A stretch of DNA of 64,000 nucleotides from Amycolatopsis granulosa (GCF_011758745.1 NZ_JAANOV010000001.1:3534001-3598000), one strand, 5' to 3'; counted from the stretch's first letter, positions 18,091 through 26,805 are shown. The notes: generated by a model not told the origin, from the sequence alone. Made by a program: numbers and translations.

Positions 18091-19362
18091 TCAGCAGATG
18101 GAATCCGCCGGCTTCGGGTTGGCGAGCCCGAACAACGGGCGCAGCTTCAGGCCGATCCACGTGCCGCCGAGGGCGAACACGCCCCACAGCCAGCCGTGCA
18201 GGCTGCCGGTGGAGATGCCGGCCAGGTAGGCGCCGATGTTGCAGCCGCCGGCCAGCCGGGCACCGATGCCCATGAGGATTCCGCCGAGGACGGATGCGAC
18301 GGCGGTGCGCCACGGGATCTCGGAGTGGATCTTCCAGGTGCCCGCCGCCGCGGCGGCGACCGCCGCGCCCAGGATGATGCCGATGTCGGTGAGGCTGGTC
18401 TTGTCCGTCCAGATCGGACCGGCCAGCGACTTGGCGTTGCTGGTGGTCTGCCAGAACTCCCAGGTCTCCGGGTGCAGACCGAGCAGCTGCAGGAACTTGG
18501 CGCCCCACAACGCGAAGGCGAACGTGACGCCCCAGGTGCCGCCGGAGACGAGCACGACCGCACCGGCGAGCACGGCCAGCACGACGGCGCCGGCCAGCAG
18601 CGGCCACGAGCCGCGGAAGACGCGCGCGACGCCCTTCGCGGTCGGCGGGACGCCCACCGGCGGCGGGTTGCGGCGCGCCTGCACGATCCGGGTCACGACG
18701 ACGACGAGCCCGAGCACGGCGACGGTGATCGCCCACGAACCCCACCAGCCGACGTGGTCGGCGAGCAGCACACCGGACACCTGCGGCCAGCCGTTGAAGA
18801 CCGGGAACGCCCAGGTGTAGAGGACCGACCCGGCGATGAAGCCGCCGAGCGTGAGCACGATCGACGACTGTCCCGCCCCGACCGCGAACAGCGTGCCCGA
18901 CGCGCACGCGCCGCCGAGCTGCATGCCGACCGCGAACAGCGTTGCCCCGACGAACAACGCCAGCCCGATCGGGCCTGCGGTCGCCTTCGGCGTGGTGCCG
19001 AACAAGCCGGTCCCGGTGCCGATGAGCAGCGCGACCAGCGTCGCGGCCGTGCCGAGCAGCAGCGCGTGCGCCCGCAGGCCCTCGCCGTTGCCGACGGCCA
19101 GCAGCTGCCGCCAGGCGGAGGTGAACCCGAAGCGCGAGTGGTAGAGGGCAACGCCCAGGAACAGTCCGATGACCAGCAGTGCGCCGAACTTGCCGCCGTA
19201 GGTGGCCCAGACGTACCAGCTCAGCGCGACCGCCCCGGCGGCGGAGATCAGCAGCGGGACCTTGCGGACCGGCTGCTCCGGCTCCGGGATCGGCGCCGCG
19301 CACGAAGTGGGCGAGCGCAGCAGGAAGTTGCCGGCCGGCGGCCGGTCGGTGACAGCGGACAC
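18091..19362 (-). CDS. YeeE/YedE-family sulfur-compound transporter
   Basis: 423 residues and about ten transmembrane helices in two related halves. Each half carries the Gly-rich Cys loop of the family, MQLGGACASGTLF and RLAGGCNIGAYLAG. In TsuA-type members these cysteines pass thiosulfate across the membrane; related members handle other sulfur or selenium compounds. The GTG at 19362 has GGAG seven bases upstream; a longer frame to 19437 lacks this. The substrate is inferred. Proximity to the secreted selenium-binding protein suggests a sulfur or selenium role. Confidence 0.9.
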   Translation of the reverse strand: MSAVTDRPPAGNFLLRSPTSCAAPIPEPEQPVRKVPLLISAAGAVALSWYVWATYGGKFGALLVIGLFLGVALYHSRFGFTSAWRQLLAVGNGEGLRAHALLLGTAATLVALLIGTGTGLFGTTPKATAGPIGLALFVGATLFAVGMQLGGACASGTLFAVGAGQSSIVLTLGGFIAGSVLYTWAFPVFNGWPQVSGVLLADHVGWWGSWAITVAVLGLVVVVTRIVQARRNPPPVGVPPTAKGVARVFRGSWPLLAGAVVLAVLAGAVVLVSGGTWGVTFAFALWGAKFLQLLGLHPETWEFWQTTSNAKSLAGPIWTDKTSLTDIGIILGAAVAAAAAGTWKIHSEIPWRTAVASVLGGILMGIGARLAGGCNIGAYLAGISTGSLHGWLWGVFALGGTWIGLKLRPLFGLANPKPADSIC

Positions 19363-19433
19363 AGAGCACTCCAAAACGGACCACGGGGATGAGCCACGGA
19401 CCACGTTAAGACTCCGTGAACCGTTCGCCCAGC

Positions 19434-19817
19434 TCATCCCACACTGCGGTACGCCATCAGGTGGCTGGGGTCGCGGACGAACCCCAGCCGCTCGTAGAAC
19501 GGCACGACATCCGGCGCCGCCACGAGCTGCACCCGTCGTGCGCCAGCGACTTCGACCAGCCGCCGCACCATCCGTTGCCCGAGTCCGCGGCCCTGGTGTC
19601 CGGGGTGGACCACCACGTCGACGATCAGCAGGTACATCACCCCGTCACCGACGAGCCGGGCCATGCCGGCGAGTTCGCCCCGGTCGCGCGCGAGCACGCC
19701 GTGCGCGGAGTTCTCCAGTGCCGCGCCACAGATGTCCGGTCCGGGCGACGGCCACCCCACCGCGGCCCGCAACGCGCGGTACTCGGCCGCCGCCGGCAGG
19801 CCGTCCTCGACGGTCAC
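19434..19817 (-). CDS. GNAT-family N-acetyltransferase
   Basis: 127 residues, a minimal GNAT fold. The acetyl-CoA motif A is VVHPGHQGRGLGQRMVRRL, followed by FYERLGFV near the end. The GTG start overlaps the stop of the DUF6295 gene as GTGA, so the two are coupled. The substrate is unknown. Confidence 0.88.
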   Translation of the reverse strand: MTVEDGLPAAAEYRALRAAVGWPSPGPDICGAALENSAHGVLARDRGELAGMARLVGDGVMYLLIVDVVVHPGHQGRGLGQRMVRRLVEVAGARRVQLVAAPDVVPFYERLGFVRDPSHLMAYRSVG

Positions 19818-20092
19818 CTCGGCTGGTTCGCCGAGGCCAGCCCCTCCGGTGCGGTGGCGATCGCCCGGTGGATCGCCTCCGCCAGTGCCAGCGCGGCCTC
19901 CTCGGTCAGCTCCACCGGCACCCGGGCCGACGGTCCCTCCGCCGGGTTCAGGAAGTCGATGTTCACCGTGTGCGTGTACGGCGCGTGCGTCGGGTGGTCC
20001 ACGTAGACCGAGGCGTGCGTCAGCGGGATCCACCCGTGTGCGGACTTACCGCTGCCGTCGACCTCGATCTGCTCGGTCAGATAGGTGCACAT
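19814..20092 (-). CDS. DUF6295-like protein
   Basis: 92 residues starting MCTYLTEQIEVDGSGKSAHG and containing THASVYVDHPTHAPYTHTVN and ELTEEAALALAEAI. The His-rich centre and conserved opening match the small actinobacterial family I know as DUF6295. Cytosolic; function unknown. It is sandwiched between a dienelactone hydrolase gene and a coupled GNAT gene. Confidence 0.75.
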   Translation of the reverse strand: MCTYLTEQIEVDGSGKSAHGWIPLTHASVYVDHPTHAPYTHTVNIDFLNPAEGPSARVPVELTEEAALALAEAIHRAIATAPEGLASANQPR

Positions 20093-20103
20093 GCCGGATC
20101 TCC

Positions 20104-20844
20104 TCACGCCGCGAGGTGCTTGCCGAAGAAGTCGACGATCCGCCGCCAGCCGTCCACCGCCGCCTCGGGGCGGTAGCTGGGCCGGTCGACGGCGAAGAAC
20201 CCGTGCCCGGCGCCCGCGTAGGTGTGGAACTCGTGCGGTTTGCCCAGGCGGTCCAGTTCGGCGGACAACGTCGCGGTCTCCGCGGGCGCGGGAAACTTGT
20301 CCTCGGCGCCGAAGAGCCCGAGCAACGGGCAGGACAGGCCCGGCGCGAGGCCGAGCAGCGGCCTCATCCCGGCCATCTGCGGCGGCGGGTCGTTGACGAC
20401 GAACGCGCCGTAGCAGTCCACGGCCGCGTCGACCTCGATGCTGCACGCGGTGAGGAACGTCTGCCGTCCGCCGGAGCAGTACCCGATCACCCCGATCCTG
20501 CCGTTGGCGCCCTCGATGCCCCGGAGATGGGTGATCGCGCCCTGGACGTCGCCGACCAGCCGGTCGTCCGGCACCCCGCCCCGCGCGCGGGCCGTTGCGG
20601 CCGCGTCGTCCGGATCGGCGCCCGGAGCTTCACGCCAGTAGAGGTTCGGGCAGATCGCGTGGTAACCGTGCACGGCGAACCGCCGGACGATCTCCTTGGT
20701 CGCCGCGTCGTAGCCGGGCATGTGGTGGATCACCACGACCCCGCCGCGCGGCGCCGGGTCGAGCGGCCTGGCCAGGTACGCCTCGATCCCGTCACCACCG
20801 TGCCCGGTGATCATGACGGTCTCCGCCCGCATCGCATCGGTCAT
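20104..20844 (-). CDS. Dienelactone hydrolase family protein
   Basis: 246 residues with an alpha/beta-hydrolase fold. The Cys nucleophile elbow is GYCSGGRQ, the acid lies in FGAEDKFPAP and the His in GAGHGFFAVD. Classical dienelactone hydrolases open lactones in aromatic degradation; this branch is broader. The ATG at 20844 is preferred to an extension to 20925. It heads a minus-strand operon with DUF6295 and GNAT genes. Confidence 0.92.
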   Translation of the reverse strand: MTDAMRAETVMITGHGGDGIEAYLARPLDPAPRGGVVVIHHMPGYDAATKEIVRRFAVHGYHAICPNLYWREAPGADPDDAAATARARGGVPDDRLVGDVQGAITHLRGIEGANGRIGVIGYCSGGRQTFLTACSIEVDAAVDCYGAFVVNDPPPQMAGMRPLLGLAPGLSCPLLGLFGAEDKFPAPAETATLSAELDRLGKPHEFHTYAGAGHGFFAVDRPSYRPEAAVDGWRRIVDFFGKHLAA

Positions 20845-20875
20845 GCCGCCAGCCTGGCACGCCGCGCGACGCACG

Positions 20876-21241
20876 TCACACCGGAAAGATCGCCTGGGTG
20901 GTGGCGAATCCGGCGAACGCGGCACCGATCCCCGCGGCGATCGTGATCACGACGTTCATCGCCGCGTAGAAGTACGCCTTCTGCTCGATCAGCCGCAACG
21001 TCTCGAAGCTGAACGTGCTGTAGGTCGTGAGGCCCCCGCAGAAGCCGGTGCCGAGGAGGGTGAACAGCGGCCCGGGCAGCGTCGCGCCGGCCAGGGCGCC
21101 GAGGACGAGGCAGCCGGTCAGGTTGATCAGCAGCGTGCCCCAGGGGAACGGCCCCCCGTGCCGCGCCTGCACGGTCCGGTCGGTGAGGTAGCGCAGCGGC
21201 GCACCGACCATCGCGCCGGCGATGACGAGCAGAGCCGTCAT
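20876..21241 (-). CDS. crcB: Fluoride channel subunit CrcB/Fluc
   Basis: 121 residues and four transmembrane helices, with the conserved Asn in LLINLTGCLVLG and the channel motif CGGLTTYSTFSFE. Fluc proteins are dual-topology dimers that export fluoride. Its ATG overlaps the stop of the next gene, a second crcB, as ATGA; the two probably form a heterodimer. Confidence 0.95.
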   Translation of the reverse strand: MTALLVIAGAMVGAPLRYLTDRTVQARHGGPFPWGTLLINLTGCLVLGALAGATLPGPLFTLLGTGFCGGLTTYSTFSFETLRLIEQKAYFYAAMNVVITIAAGIGAAFAGFATTQAIFPV

Positions 21242-21672
21242 CGGCCTGCCAGCCGGCGGGTCAGGGCGGCACCGGCGAAGACGGCGACCATGGCCGCCAG
21301 CAGGGTCCCGGCCAGGTAGGCGAACGCGACGGCCACCAGGCCCGGCGACAGGAGGTTGTGGAACTCGACGGCGTAGGTCGAGAACGTGGTGAAGCCGCCG
21401 AGGACGCCGACGCCGAGGAAGGGCCGGACCAGCGGGTGGGCCACGCGGATCTCGGTGACGATCACCATCAGGACGCCGATCAGGAAGCACCCGGCGACGT
21501 TGGTCGCGAACGTCGCCCACGGGAAGTGGCCGGGAGCCGTCGGCCAGGCACGGGTCAGGCCGAACCGGGCGAGCGCGCCGAGCCCGCCGCCGATCGCGAC
21601 CGCCGTGACGGTGGGTAGCTGCGAAGGGCGGGGCGGGGCGGTCGCGCGGGGATCACCGCTCACGGCCACCAC
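21238..21672 (-). CDS. crcB: Fluoride channel subunit CrcB/Fluc (paired copy)
   Basis: Up to 144 residues, four transmembrane helices, with FATNVAGCFLIG and LGGFTTFSTYAVE. It is longer at the N-terminus than its partner, and GTG starts cluster at 21672-21661, so the exact start is uncertain. It begins 9 bp after a 39-residue peptide gene. No fluoride riboswitch is recognisable upstream. Confidence 0.93.
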   Translation of the reverse strand: MVAVSGDPRATAPPRPSQLPTVTAVAIGGGLGALARFGLTRAWPTAPGHFPWATFATNVAGCFLIGVLMVIVTEIRVAHPLVRPFLGVGVLGGFTTFSTYAVEFHNLLSPGLVAVAFAYLAGTLLAAMVAVFAGAALTRRLAGR

Positions 21673-21681
21673 CGTAACGCG

Positions 21682-21801
21682 TCAGTCCGCCTGCTTCGGC
21701 TCCTCGGTCAGGTCCTCGAGCAGGCGGTCGAAGTCGAACTCCTCGCGCAGTGCCTCGAAGATCGGCGTGTCGTTGCGGACGCGCTCGTCGGTCTTGCTCA
21801 T
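21682..21801 (-). CDS. 39-residue acidic peptide upstream of the crcB pair
   Basis: The ATG has a good GGGAGAAG ribosome site about seven bases upstream. The peptide is strongly acidic and helical, starting MSKTDERVRNDTPIFEALRE and including FDFDRLLEDL near its end. It has no Cys and no membrane segment. The 9-bp gap to crcB suggests an operon. The length and acidic character recall RiPP precursors, but no modifying enzyme is near. I do not recognise the family. Confidence 0.65.
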   Translation of the reverse strand: MSKTDERVRNDTPIFEALREEFDFDRLLEDLTEEPKQAD

Positions 21802-22023
21802 TTCGCATCTTCTCCCTCGCCCGCGCGTGCACTCCCGCACGGTTCGTTTTCGCAGGAAGAGCGCTCTCCCCTCGCCCTTGATGTCCTACGATTGGGTTAA
21901 CGGAAGGTAATATTACCTACCGAGCGTAAACACGCAGGGGACAACAGCGGAAGCACAACGCAGATCACACCGTGACAAGGTGCCGCCGGCGAGCGATACT
22001 GGTCAGTAGAGGCGGTGCGGGCG
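21802..22023. promoter_or_regulatory. Divergent intergenic region with AT-rich palindrome
   Basis: It contains the perfect 14-bp palindrome AGGTAATATTACCT (21905-21918) in a locally AT-rich patch, flanked by TTAAC (21897-21901) and GTAAA (21926-21930). It lies about 105 bp upstream of the peptide-crcB operon and of the divergent DUF3040 gene. It is a likely operator for an unidentified regulator. I looked for a fluoride riboswitch on the minus strand and saw no match. Confidence 0.55.
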
Positions 22024-22308
22024 ATGGCACTCCACGATGAGGAACAGCGACGGCTGTTGGAGATCGAGCGGCAACTGGCCGCGGAAAACCCACGCCTGGC
22101 GCAGCGTCTGGCCGAGCTCCGGCCCATGCGCCTGTCCGGCATCCTGCTGTCGGTGCTCGGCATTCTCTGCTCCCCGGTGGCCGGGTTGTTCCTGCTGGTC
22201 GTCGCGGCCCAGTCGCACGTGCTGGTCCTCTACGTGATCGGCACCGTGTTCACCTCCGTCCTGCCCACGGCGCTGATCTGGCGCGCCTGGCTGCACCGGC
22301 TGCCCTAG
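22024..22308 (+). CDS. DUF3040-type small membrane protein
   Basis: 94 residues, starting MALHDEEQRRLLEIERQLAAE, followed by two transmembrane helices (LSGILLSVLGILCSPVAGLFL and YVIGTVFTSVLPTALIW). It is the same family layout as 11799-12062. ATG 22024 was chosen for its spacing from GAGGCGG; GTG 22015 is possible. Function unknown. Confidence 0.88.
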   Translation: MALHDEEQRRLLEIERQLAAENPRLAQRLAELRPMRLSGILLSVLGILCSPVAGLFLLVVAAQSHVLVLYVIGTVFTSVLPTALIWRAWLHRLP

Positions 22309-22320
22309 CCCCGCGGACCG

Positions 22321-22836
22321 CTATTCGGCCCGGGTGGAATCGCTCGGCGGTTCCGGCGAGGGCCGGGTGTCGCGCACGGCCTGGTTCGACAGGAAGTTCG
22401 GGGTGACGAACCACAACGTCGCGAAGGTGAGGCCGACCAGCACCGCCACGACCGCCATCGCGACGGGGCCGTAGACGACCTTCGCGATCAGCGACACCGT
22501 CGCGGTGATCGCCGCCGCCAGGCAACCCAGCCCGGCCAGCACGGCGCGGTTGCCGGCGCGCAGGATGTCGTCCCGCCGGCCGGCGCGGAACAGGATCCGG
22601 TGCCACGCCGCCGGCGCCGACAGCAGCGCCGTGGACAGCACCGCCAGCAGGACCGCGACCAGGTGCACCGCCTTCTCGAACCCGCTGGCCGACCGGAACT
22701 GGGCGGTGAACACCACCGACAGCAGGAACCCGAACAGGATCTGCACGCCGGCCTGGGCCACGCGCAACTCGCCGAGCAGCTCGTTCACGTTCCGCGCGAG
22801 GCGCTGGTTCGGGGTCTCTTCGTCGCGACCGGCCAC
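22321..22836 (-). CDS. DUF6328-like membrane protein
   Basis: 171 residues, with a charged N-terminus (DEETPNQRLARNVNELLGEL) followed by four transmembrane segments and a Pro-rich tail. The N-terminal NELLGELRVAQAGVQILFGFL segment is typical of the actinobacterial family DUF6328. Function unknown. It converges on the DUF3040 gene with 12 bp between stops. Confidence 0.85.
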   Translation of the reverse strand: MAGRDEETPNQRLARNVNELLGELRVAQAGVQILFGFLLSVVFTAQFRSASGFEKAVHLVAVLLAVLSTALLSAPAAWHRILFRAGRRDDILRAGNRAVLAGLGCLAAAITATVSLIAKVVYGPVAMAVVAVLVGLTFATLWFVTPNFLSNQAVRDTRPSPEPPSDSTRAE

Positions 22837-22906
22837 AGGGATCAGCCTATGGGAGGATGTGCGTGGTCACCGGGTGGACGGGCCGAGGCGGTGCTGTCGC
22901 ACGTTT

Positions 22907-23419
22907 TCAGCAGAACCAGGGCTCGATCTCCTCCCCGTGGGGCTGCACATCGCTGAAGTGCCCGGCGTAGAAACCGAGCGGCTGCCCGTCGTTGCTGCAC
23001 ACCGCGGTGACGGCCCCGAGGACAATGGTGTGGTCGCCGGCCTCGACGGTCCTGCTGACCTCGCAGTCGAGATGGGCGAGGGAGCCCGGGACGACCGGCA
23101 CGGAATGGCTCCCGTAGGACGGCTCGAGATCCGCGAAGTGGTCCGCACCGCGTTGGGCGAAGCGCAACGCGATCTCCTTCTGGCGGCGGGCCAGGATGTT
23201 GACGACGAACCGTCCCGCGTGCTCGACGGCAGCCGCGCTGCGCGCGCCGTGGTTGAAGCAGACCAGGAGCAGCGGCGGCTCCAGCGAGACCGAGGTCAGC
23301 GAGTTGACGGTCATGCCGTGCGGGCCGCTCTCGTCCTCGGTGGTGATCACGGCCACTCCGGTGGCGAAGCGGCCCATGGCCCGGCGCATCGTCAGTGGGT
23401 CGATCGTGGGGGTGGACAT
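22907..23419 (-). CDS. Flavin reductase, HpaC-like
   Basis: 170 residues, flavin reductase-like split barrel (GRFATGVAVITTED, VNSLTSVSLEPPLLLVCFNH, VNILARRQKEIA). Such enzymes use NAD(P)H to make free reduced flavin for a partner monooxygenase; the HpaB-type oxygenase two genes upstream is the obvious partner. The ATG at 23419 follows GGGAG; the frame opens further upstream inside the cupin gene. Last gene of the catabolic cluster. Confidence 0.92.
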   Translation of the reverse strand: MSTPTIDPLTMRRAMGRFATGVAVITTEDESGPHGMTVNSLTSVSLEPPLLLVCFNHGARSAAAVEHAGRFVVNILARRQKEIALRFAQRGADHFADLEPSYGSHSVPVVPGSLAHLDCEVSRTVEAGDHTIVLGAVTAVCSNDGQPLGFYAGHFSDVQPHGEEIEPWFC

Positions 23420-23432
23420 GTGCGCGCTCCCG

Positions 23433-23780
23433 TCAGGACCCGGCCGGGTAGCGCACCTCGAAGGTGAGCACGCCGTCCTCCGAGCGCCACGGGCCGTGCG
23501 GCATGCCCGGCGGCCGGCAGGCGTACTCACCCGCCGTGAAGGTCCGCCCCAGGGTCAGGTCCACGAACGAGCCCTCCAGGATGTAGACCTCCTCCCAGAA
23601 CTCGTGCCGCTGCACCCCGGTCGCGCTGGAGTCCGCCCCGGGCTCGTACCGCAGGATCCGGGTAGCCACGCCGGTGTCCGGGTCCCGCGACAGGATTCGC
23701 TCGGTGATCAGCGGGTTGTCTCCTGCGCAGACGGTGAACTCGACGTCGGTGACCGGGAAGAACTCGTACTCGGGTTTCAT
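23433..23780 (-). CDS. Cupin-domain protein
   Basis: 115 residues, a single cupin barrel: RHEFWEEVYILEGSFVDL supplies the first metal-ligand motif and YACRPPGMPHGPWRS the second. The ATG shares a base with the HpaB-type gene's stop (TGATG), so translation is coupled. It could be a small dioxygenase, isomerase or sensor acting on the pathway substrate; the motifs cannot decide. Confidence 0.88.
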   Translation of the reverse strand: MKPEYEFFPVTDVEFTVCAGDNPLITERILSRDPDTGVATRILRYEPGADSSATGVQRHEFWEEVYILEGSFVDLTLGRTFTAGEYACRPPGMPHGPWRSEDGVLTFEVRYPAGS

Positions 23781-25225
23781 CACGCCTCCGTTCCGTAGGA
23801 GCCGAGGAAGGCGTCGACGGCCCGCACCGGCGTGCTGTAGTCGAAGTTGCGGAACGCGTACCCCTTCACGACGAACGGGGCGCCGGCGTAGAACAACTCG
23901 TACTGCTGGTGCCGCCCGGCGAATTCGCTGCCGACTGCATCCCACGCGAGCTTGAACAGCTTCACCCGTTCGACGGCGTCGACACCCGGGCTGCTGACGT
24001 AGCGCTCCATGTCGTCGCGGGTGGTTGCGCCGACCAGCTCCGCGACGCTCGACGGCACCTGCAACACACCACCTCCCGCCAGCTCCCGCAGGATGCCGAT
24101 GACCCGCGGGTGCACCTCGGCCTGCAGGCCCATCGCGCCGTACAGCGCCTGACCGCCGGGGCGCAGCAGTCCCTGGTCGTCCGGCGCTGCCGTGTACTCG
24201 GCGGCCAGCACCCCGGACCGGACGACACTGACCAGGCTGGCGAGCTCGCCGAGCTTCTCGACGACGCCGGGGAACTTGTCCACGCCGTTCACCGCAGCGA
24301 TCTTGCGGGCGATGCCGGCCAGGAAGCCCAGCTTGGTGGCGAAGCGGATCTGGGCCTGCCAGTTGCCCAGCGCGTGCGCCCCGGTGTCGAAGAACTGCTT
24401 CCGCAACCCGGCGACGTCCTTGAAGACGAACACGTCCTTCCACGGGATGAACACGTCGTCGAACACGAGCAGCGCGTCCGTCTCGTCGTACCGCGCACTC
24501 AGCGGGTAGTCGAACGCGCTGGTGGTCGCGGTGGCGTAGGGGCGGCGGCAGTACAGCGTCAGTCCCGGTGCGTTCACCGGCACGGTGAAGCTGTTGGCGA
24601 AGTCCTGGTCCTCGGCCTGCAACGGCTTGATGCAGGACACCAGGATCTCGTCGGCCACGGCACCGCCGGTCGCCAGCATCTGGGCACCGCGGACCACGAT
24701 GCCGTCGTCGCGCACCTCCTTGACGCCGACCTGGACGAGGTCCCCCTCCCACGCGTGCGCGGTGGTGGCGCGGGAGACCTGGGGCGGGATGATCGCGTAC
24801 GACACGTACAGGTCGTTCTCGACGACCCGCCGCTGGAAGTCCAGCACGTTCTGCCGCAGGCCGTGCTCGTCGCCGAACGCCTCCGGGTGGGCGCTGAACG
24901 CGGCCAGGAAGGCGCCGACGTGGTCGGGTGAGCGTCCCACCCAACCGTGGGTGTGGTCGGCCCAGACCTGGGCGGCGGTCCGCCACGAGCGCAGGTCCTC
25001 CGGCGAGCGCGGCGGCAGGTAGAGCCGGTTCACCGGCTCGCCGGTAACCGGGCCCGGGGCTTGCATCCCGTTGGCGGGATCAGCTGCCAGGTCGAAGAGT
25101 TCGGCGATCGTCGCGGCGATCGGGGCGAACGCCGGGTGCGACGAGACGTCGTCGACCGGGGCGCCGTCGACGATGACGCGGCGTCCGTCGTCGAGCGAGG
25201 CGAGATAGTTCTTGCCGGTACGCAT
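23780..25225 (-). CDS. FADH2-dependent monooxygenase, 4-hydroxyphenylacetate 3-hydroxylase (HpaB) family
   Basis: 481 residues, the full family length, with an acyl-CoA-dehydrogenase-like fold. Diagnostic parts are the N-terminal RTGKNYLASLDDGRRV, the flavin-site region YAIIPPQVSR, the stretch FDDVFIPWKDVFVF and the C-terminal ERVKLFKLAWD. It uses reduced flavin supplied in trans to hydroxylate a phenolic ring. Coupled at both ends by TGATG overlaps with DUF2848 upstream and cupin downstream. The substrate is not deducible; no ring-cleavage dioxygenase of a known type is nearby. Confidence 0.92.
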   Translation of the reverse strand: MRTGKNYLASLDDGRRVIVDGAPVDDVSSHPAFAPIAATIAELFDLAADPANGMQAPGPVTGEPVNRLYLPPRSPEDLRSWRTAAQVWADHTHGWVGRSPDHVGAFLAAFSAHPEAFGDEHGLRQNVLDFQRRVVENDLYVSYAIIPPQVSRATTAHAWEGDLVQVGVKEVRDDGIVVRGAQMLATGGAVADEILVSCIKPLQAEDQDFANSFTVPVNAPGLTLYCRRPYATATTSAFDYPLSARYDETDALLVFDDVFIPWKDVFVFKDVAGLRKQFFDTGAHALGNWQAQIRFATKLGFLAGIARKIAAVNGVDKFPGVVEKLGELASLVSVVRSGVLAAEYTAAPDDQGLLRPGGQALYGAMGLQAEVHPRVIGILRELAGGGVLQVPSSVAELVGATTRDDMERYVSSPGVDAVERVKLFKLAWDAVGSEFAGRHQQYELFYAGAPFVVKGYAFRNFDYSTPVRAVDAFLGSYGTEA

Positions 25226-25899
25226 CAGGTGCTCCTCACTCTTGCGTGGTAGGTGTGTTCGATGGGGTCGAATCCGGGGACGTGCAAACTCAGCCGCCAG
25301 TCGCGGCCGTAGCGGAACGCGCCGTCCAGCAGCGGCAGGGTGCCGCCGAACAGGACGAGGACGGAGTGGTCGGAGCCGTCGGTGGGTGGGCGGCCCCGGC
25401 TCTCCAGGACGTCGACGGCCGGCAGCAGGCCGGCCAGGGTGCCCTCCTGGTAGGGCTCGTGGTCGACCCAGCTCCGCGCGACGATGTCGTCCCAGGGCAG
25501 GGCCGACGGGTCGGCGCCGAGGTCGATCACGGACCGGGCGACGGGCTTGGGGCAGGCCGCTTTGGACCCGGCGATGCTCTGCCGTTCCAGTGCCCGGTCG
25601 GTGTGGTCGGAGCCGACGGTGAGGTAGTGGTGCCCGCCGGTCACGATCAGCACGGGCTCGACCTCGCCGGAGGTGCTCGGACCGCTCACCGTCACCTCGG
25701 CCGCGCAGGTGAGGAGTCCGGGGTCGAGGTCGAAGAACGCCGGGACCGTTTCCGGCTCCGGTACGCCGATCGCGGCGAGCTCGGCGATGTGGTGCCGAAC
25801 GGCGGCCTGATCGCGGCCGGTGTAGCCGGCGATCGTGAGATCGGTCGGGGTGAGCAGCACGTCACCCCCACCGGCGATCGTGAAGCGCAGCGCCGTCAT
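25225..25899 (-). CDS. DUF2848 family protein
   Basis: 224 residues. Recognised from blocks such as LTIAGYTGRDQAAVRHHIAE, GGHHYLTVGSDHTDR and KPVARSVIDL. The family may be related to fumarylacetoacetate-hydrolase-like folds; the reaction is unknown. ATGA overlap with the nitrilase gene upstream and TGATG with the HpaB-type gene downstream place it firmly in the pathway operon. Confidence 0.85.
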   Translation of the reverse strand: MTALRFTIAGGGDVLLTPTDLTIAGYTGRDQAAVRHHIAELAAIGVPEPETVPAFFDLDPGLLTCAAEVTVSGPSTSGEVEPVLIVTGGHHYLTVGSDHTDRALERQSIAGSKAACPKPVARSVIDLGADPSALPWDDIVARSWVDHEPYQEGTLAGLLPAVDVLESRGRPPTDGSDHSVLVLFGGTLPLLDGAFRYGRDWRLSLHVPGFDPIEHTYHARVRST

Positions 25900-26708
25900 G
25901 CGAGCACCTCCTCCGCGGGACGGCCGGTCCAGCGTCGGTCGGCGAGTGCCGGGAACTCCGCACGGACCCGGCGGGGCAGTCCGGGATCCAGGTCGACGTG
26001 CGTGAAGCCCTCGTCGCGACCCGCCTCGGCCAGTACTTCGCCGGTTGGGTCGACCACCCGCGAGTGCCCACCGAGCTCCACCCCGTGCTGGGTGCCGACG
26101 GCGTTCGCGGCGATCAGGTAGGCCTGCTGCTCGACGGCGCGCACCTCGGTGAAGAGCCGCCAGTGCGCCAGCCGGGCAGCCGGCCACGCCGCGCACACGG
26201 CGAACTGCTCGGCCCCGGTGTCCACCATGCTCCGGAACAGCTCGGGGAAACGCAGGTCGTAACAGGTCGTGATGCCCGTGGGTACTCCGCCGATCTCGCT
26301 CACCGTGACGTCGGCACCCGAGGTCAGCAGCTGGGATTCCCGCGACCCGTAACCGAAGAGGTGCACCTTGCGGTACACGGCGCGGATCCGCGCGTCCGGT
26401 CCGAGCACGACCGAGGTGTTGTGCAGCAGGCCGCGCTCGTCCCGTTCGACGAAGCTGCCCAGGTGCACGTGCAGCCGGAACTCGGTGGCCCACTCGCGTG
26501 CCGCCGACACCGTCGTGCCGTCCAGCGCTTCGGCGCCGTTTTCGTAGGCGTCGAAGGCGAAGTAGCCCATGGTCCACAGCTCGGGCAGGACGAGCAGGTC
26601 GGACTCCCGCAGGTCCGGTTCGGCGAGCACGGCGCGCGACACCCGGCGCAACCGGGCCTGCGGGCTTTCGTCGTCTCGGCTGGCGATCTGCAACAGGCTG
26701 ACGCGCAT
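25896..26708 (-). CDS. Carbon-nitrogen hydrolase (nitrilase superfamily)
   Basis: 270 residues with the catalytic triad in place: Glu in LPELWTMGYF, Lys in YRKVHLFGYG and Cys in GITTCYDLRFPEL. The superfamily hydrolyses nitriles, amides or carbamoyl groups; this length fits an amidase branch (omega-amidase or N-carbamoyl type). It is the first gene of the coupled run nitrilase-DUF2848-HpaB-cupin-flavin reductase. Confidence 0.93.
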   Translation of the reverse strand: MRVSLLQIASRDDESPQARLRRVSRAVLAEPDLRESDLLVLPELWTMGYFAFDAYENGAEALDGTTVSAAREWATEFRLHVHLGSFVERDERGLLHNTSVVLGPDARIRAVYRKVHLFGYGSRESQLLTSGADVTVSEIGGVPTGITTCYDLRFPELFRSMVDTGAEQFAVCAAWPAARLAHWRLFTEVRAVEQQAYLIAANAVGTQHGVELGGHSRVVDPTGEVLAEAGRDEGFTHVDLDPGLPRRVRAEFPALADRRWTGRPAEEVLA

Positions 26709-26805
26709 GATCAGGTCCTGCTGTCCGGAAAGAACCGCATTGGTCGCTCCGCATCTCTACGCTGGAATTCGGTACGTCGAGTCTGCGAGAAGCACCGGGG
26801 CGCAA

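Noticed and set aside
21802..21960. Fluoride (crcB) riboswitch upstream of the fluoride-channel operon
   Set aside because: Read on the minus strand, the leader shows no match to the conserved pseudoknotted core.
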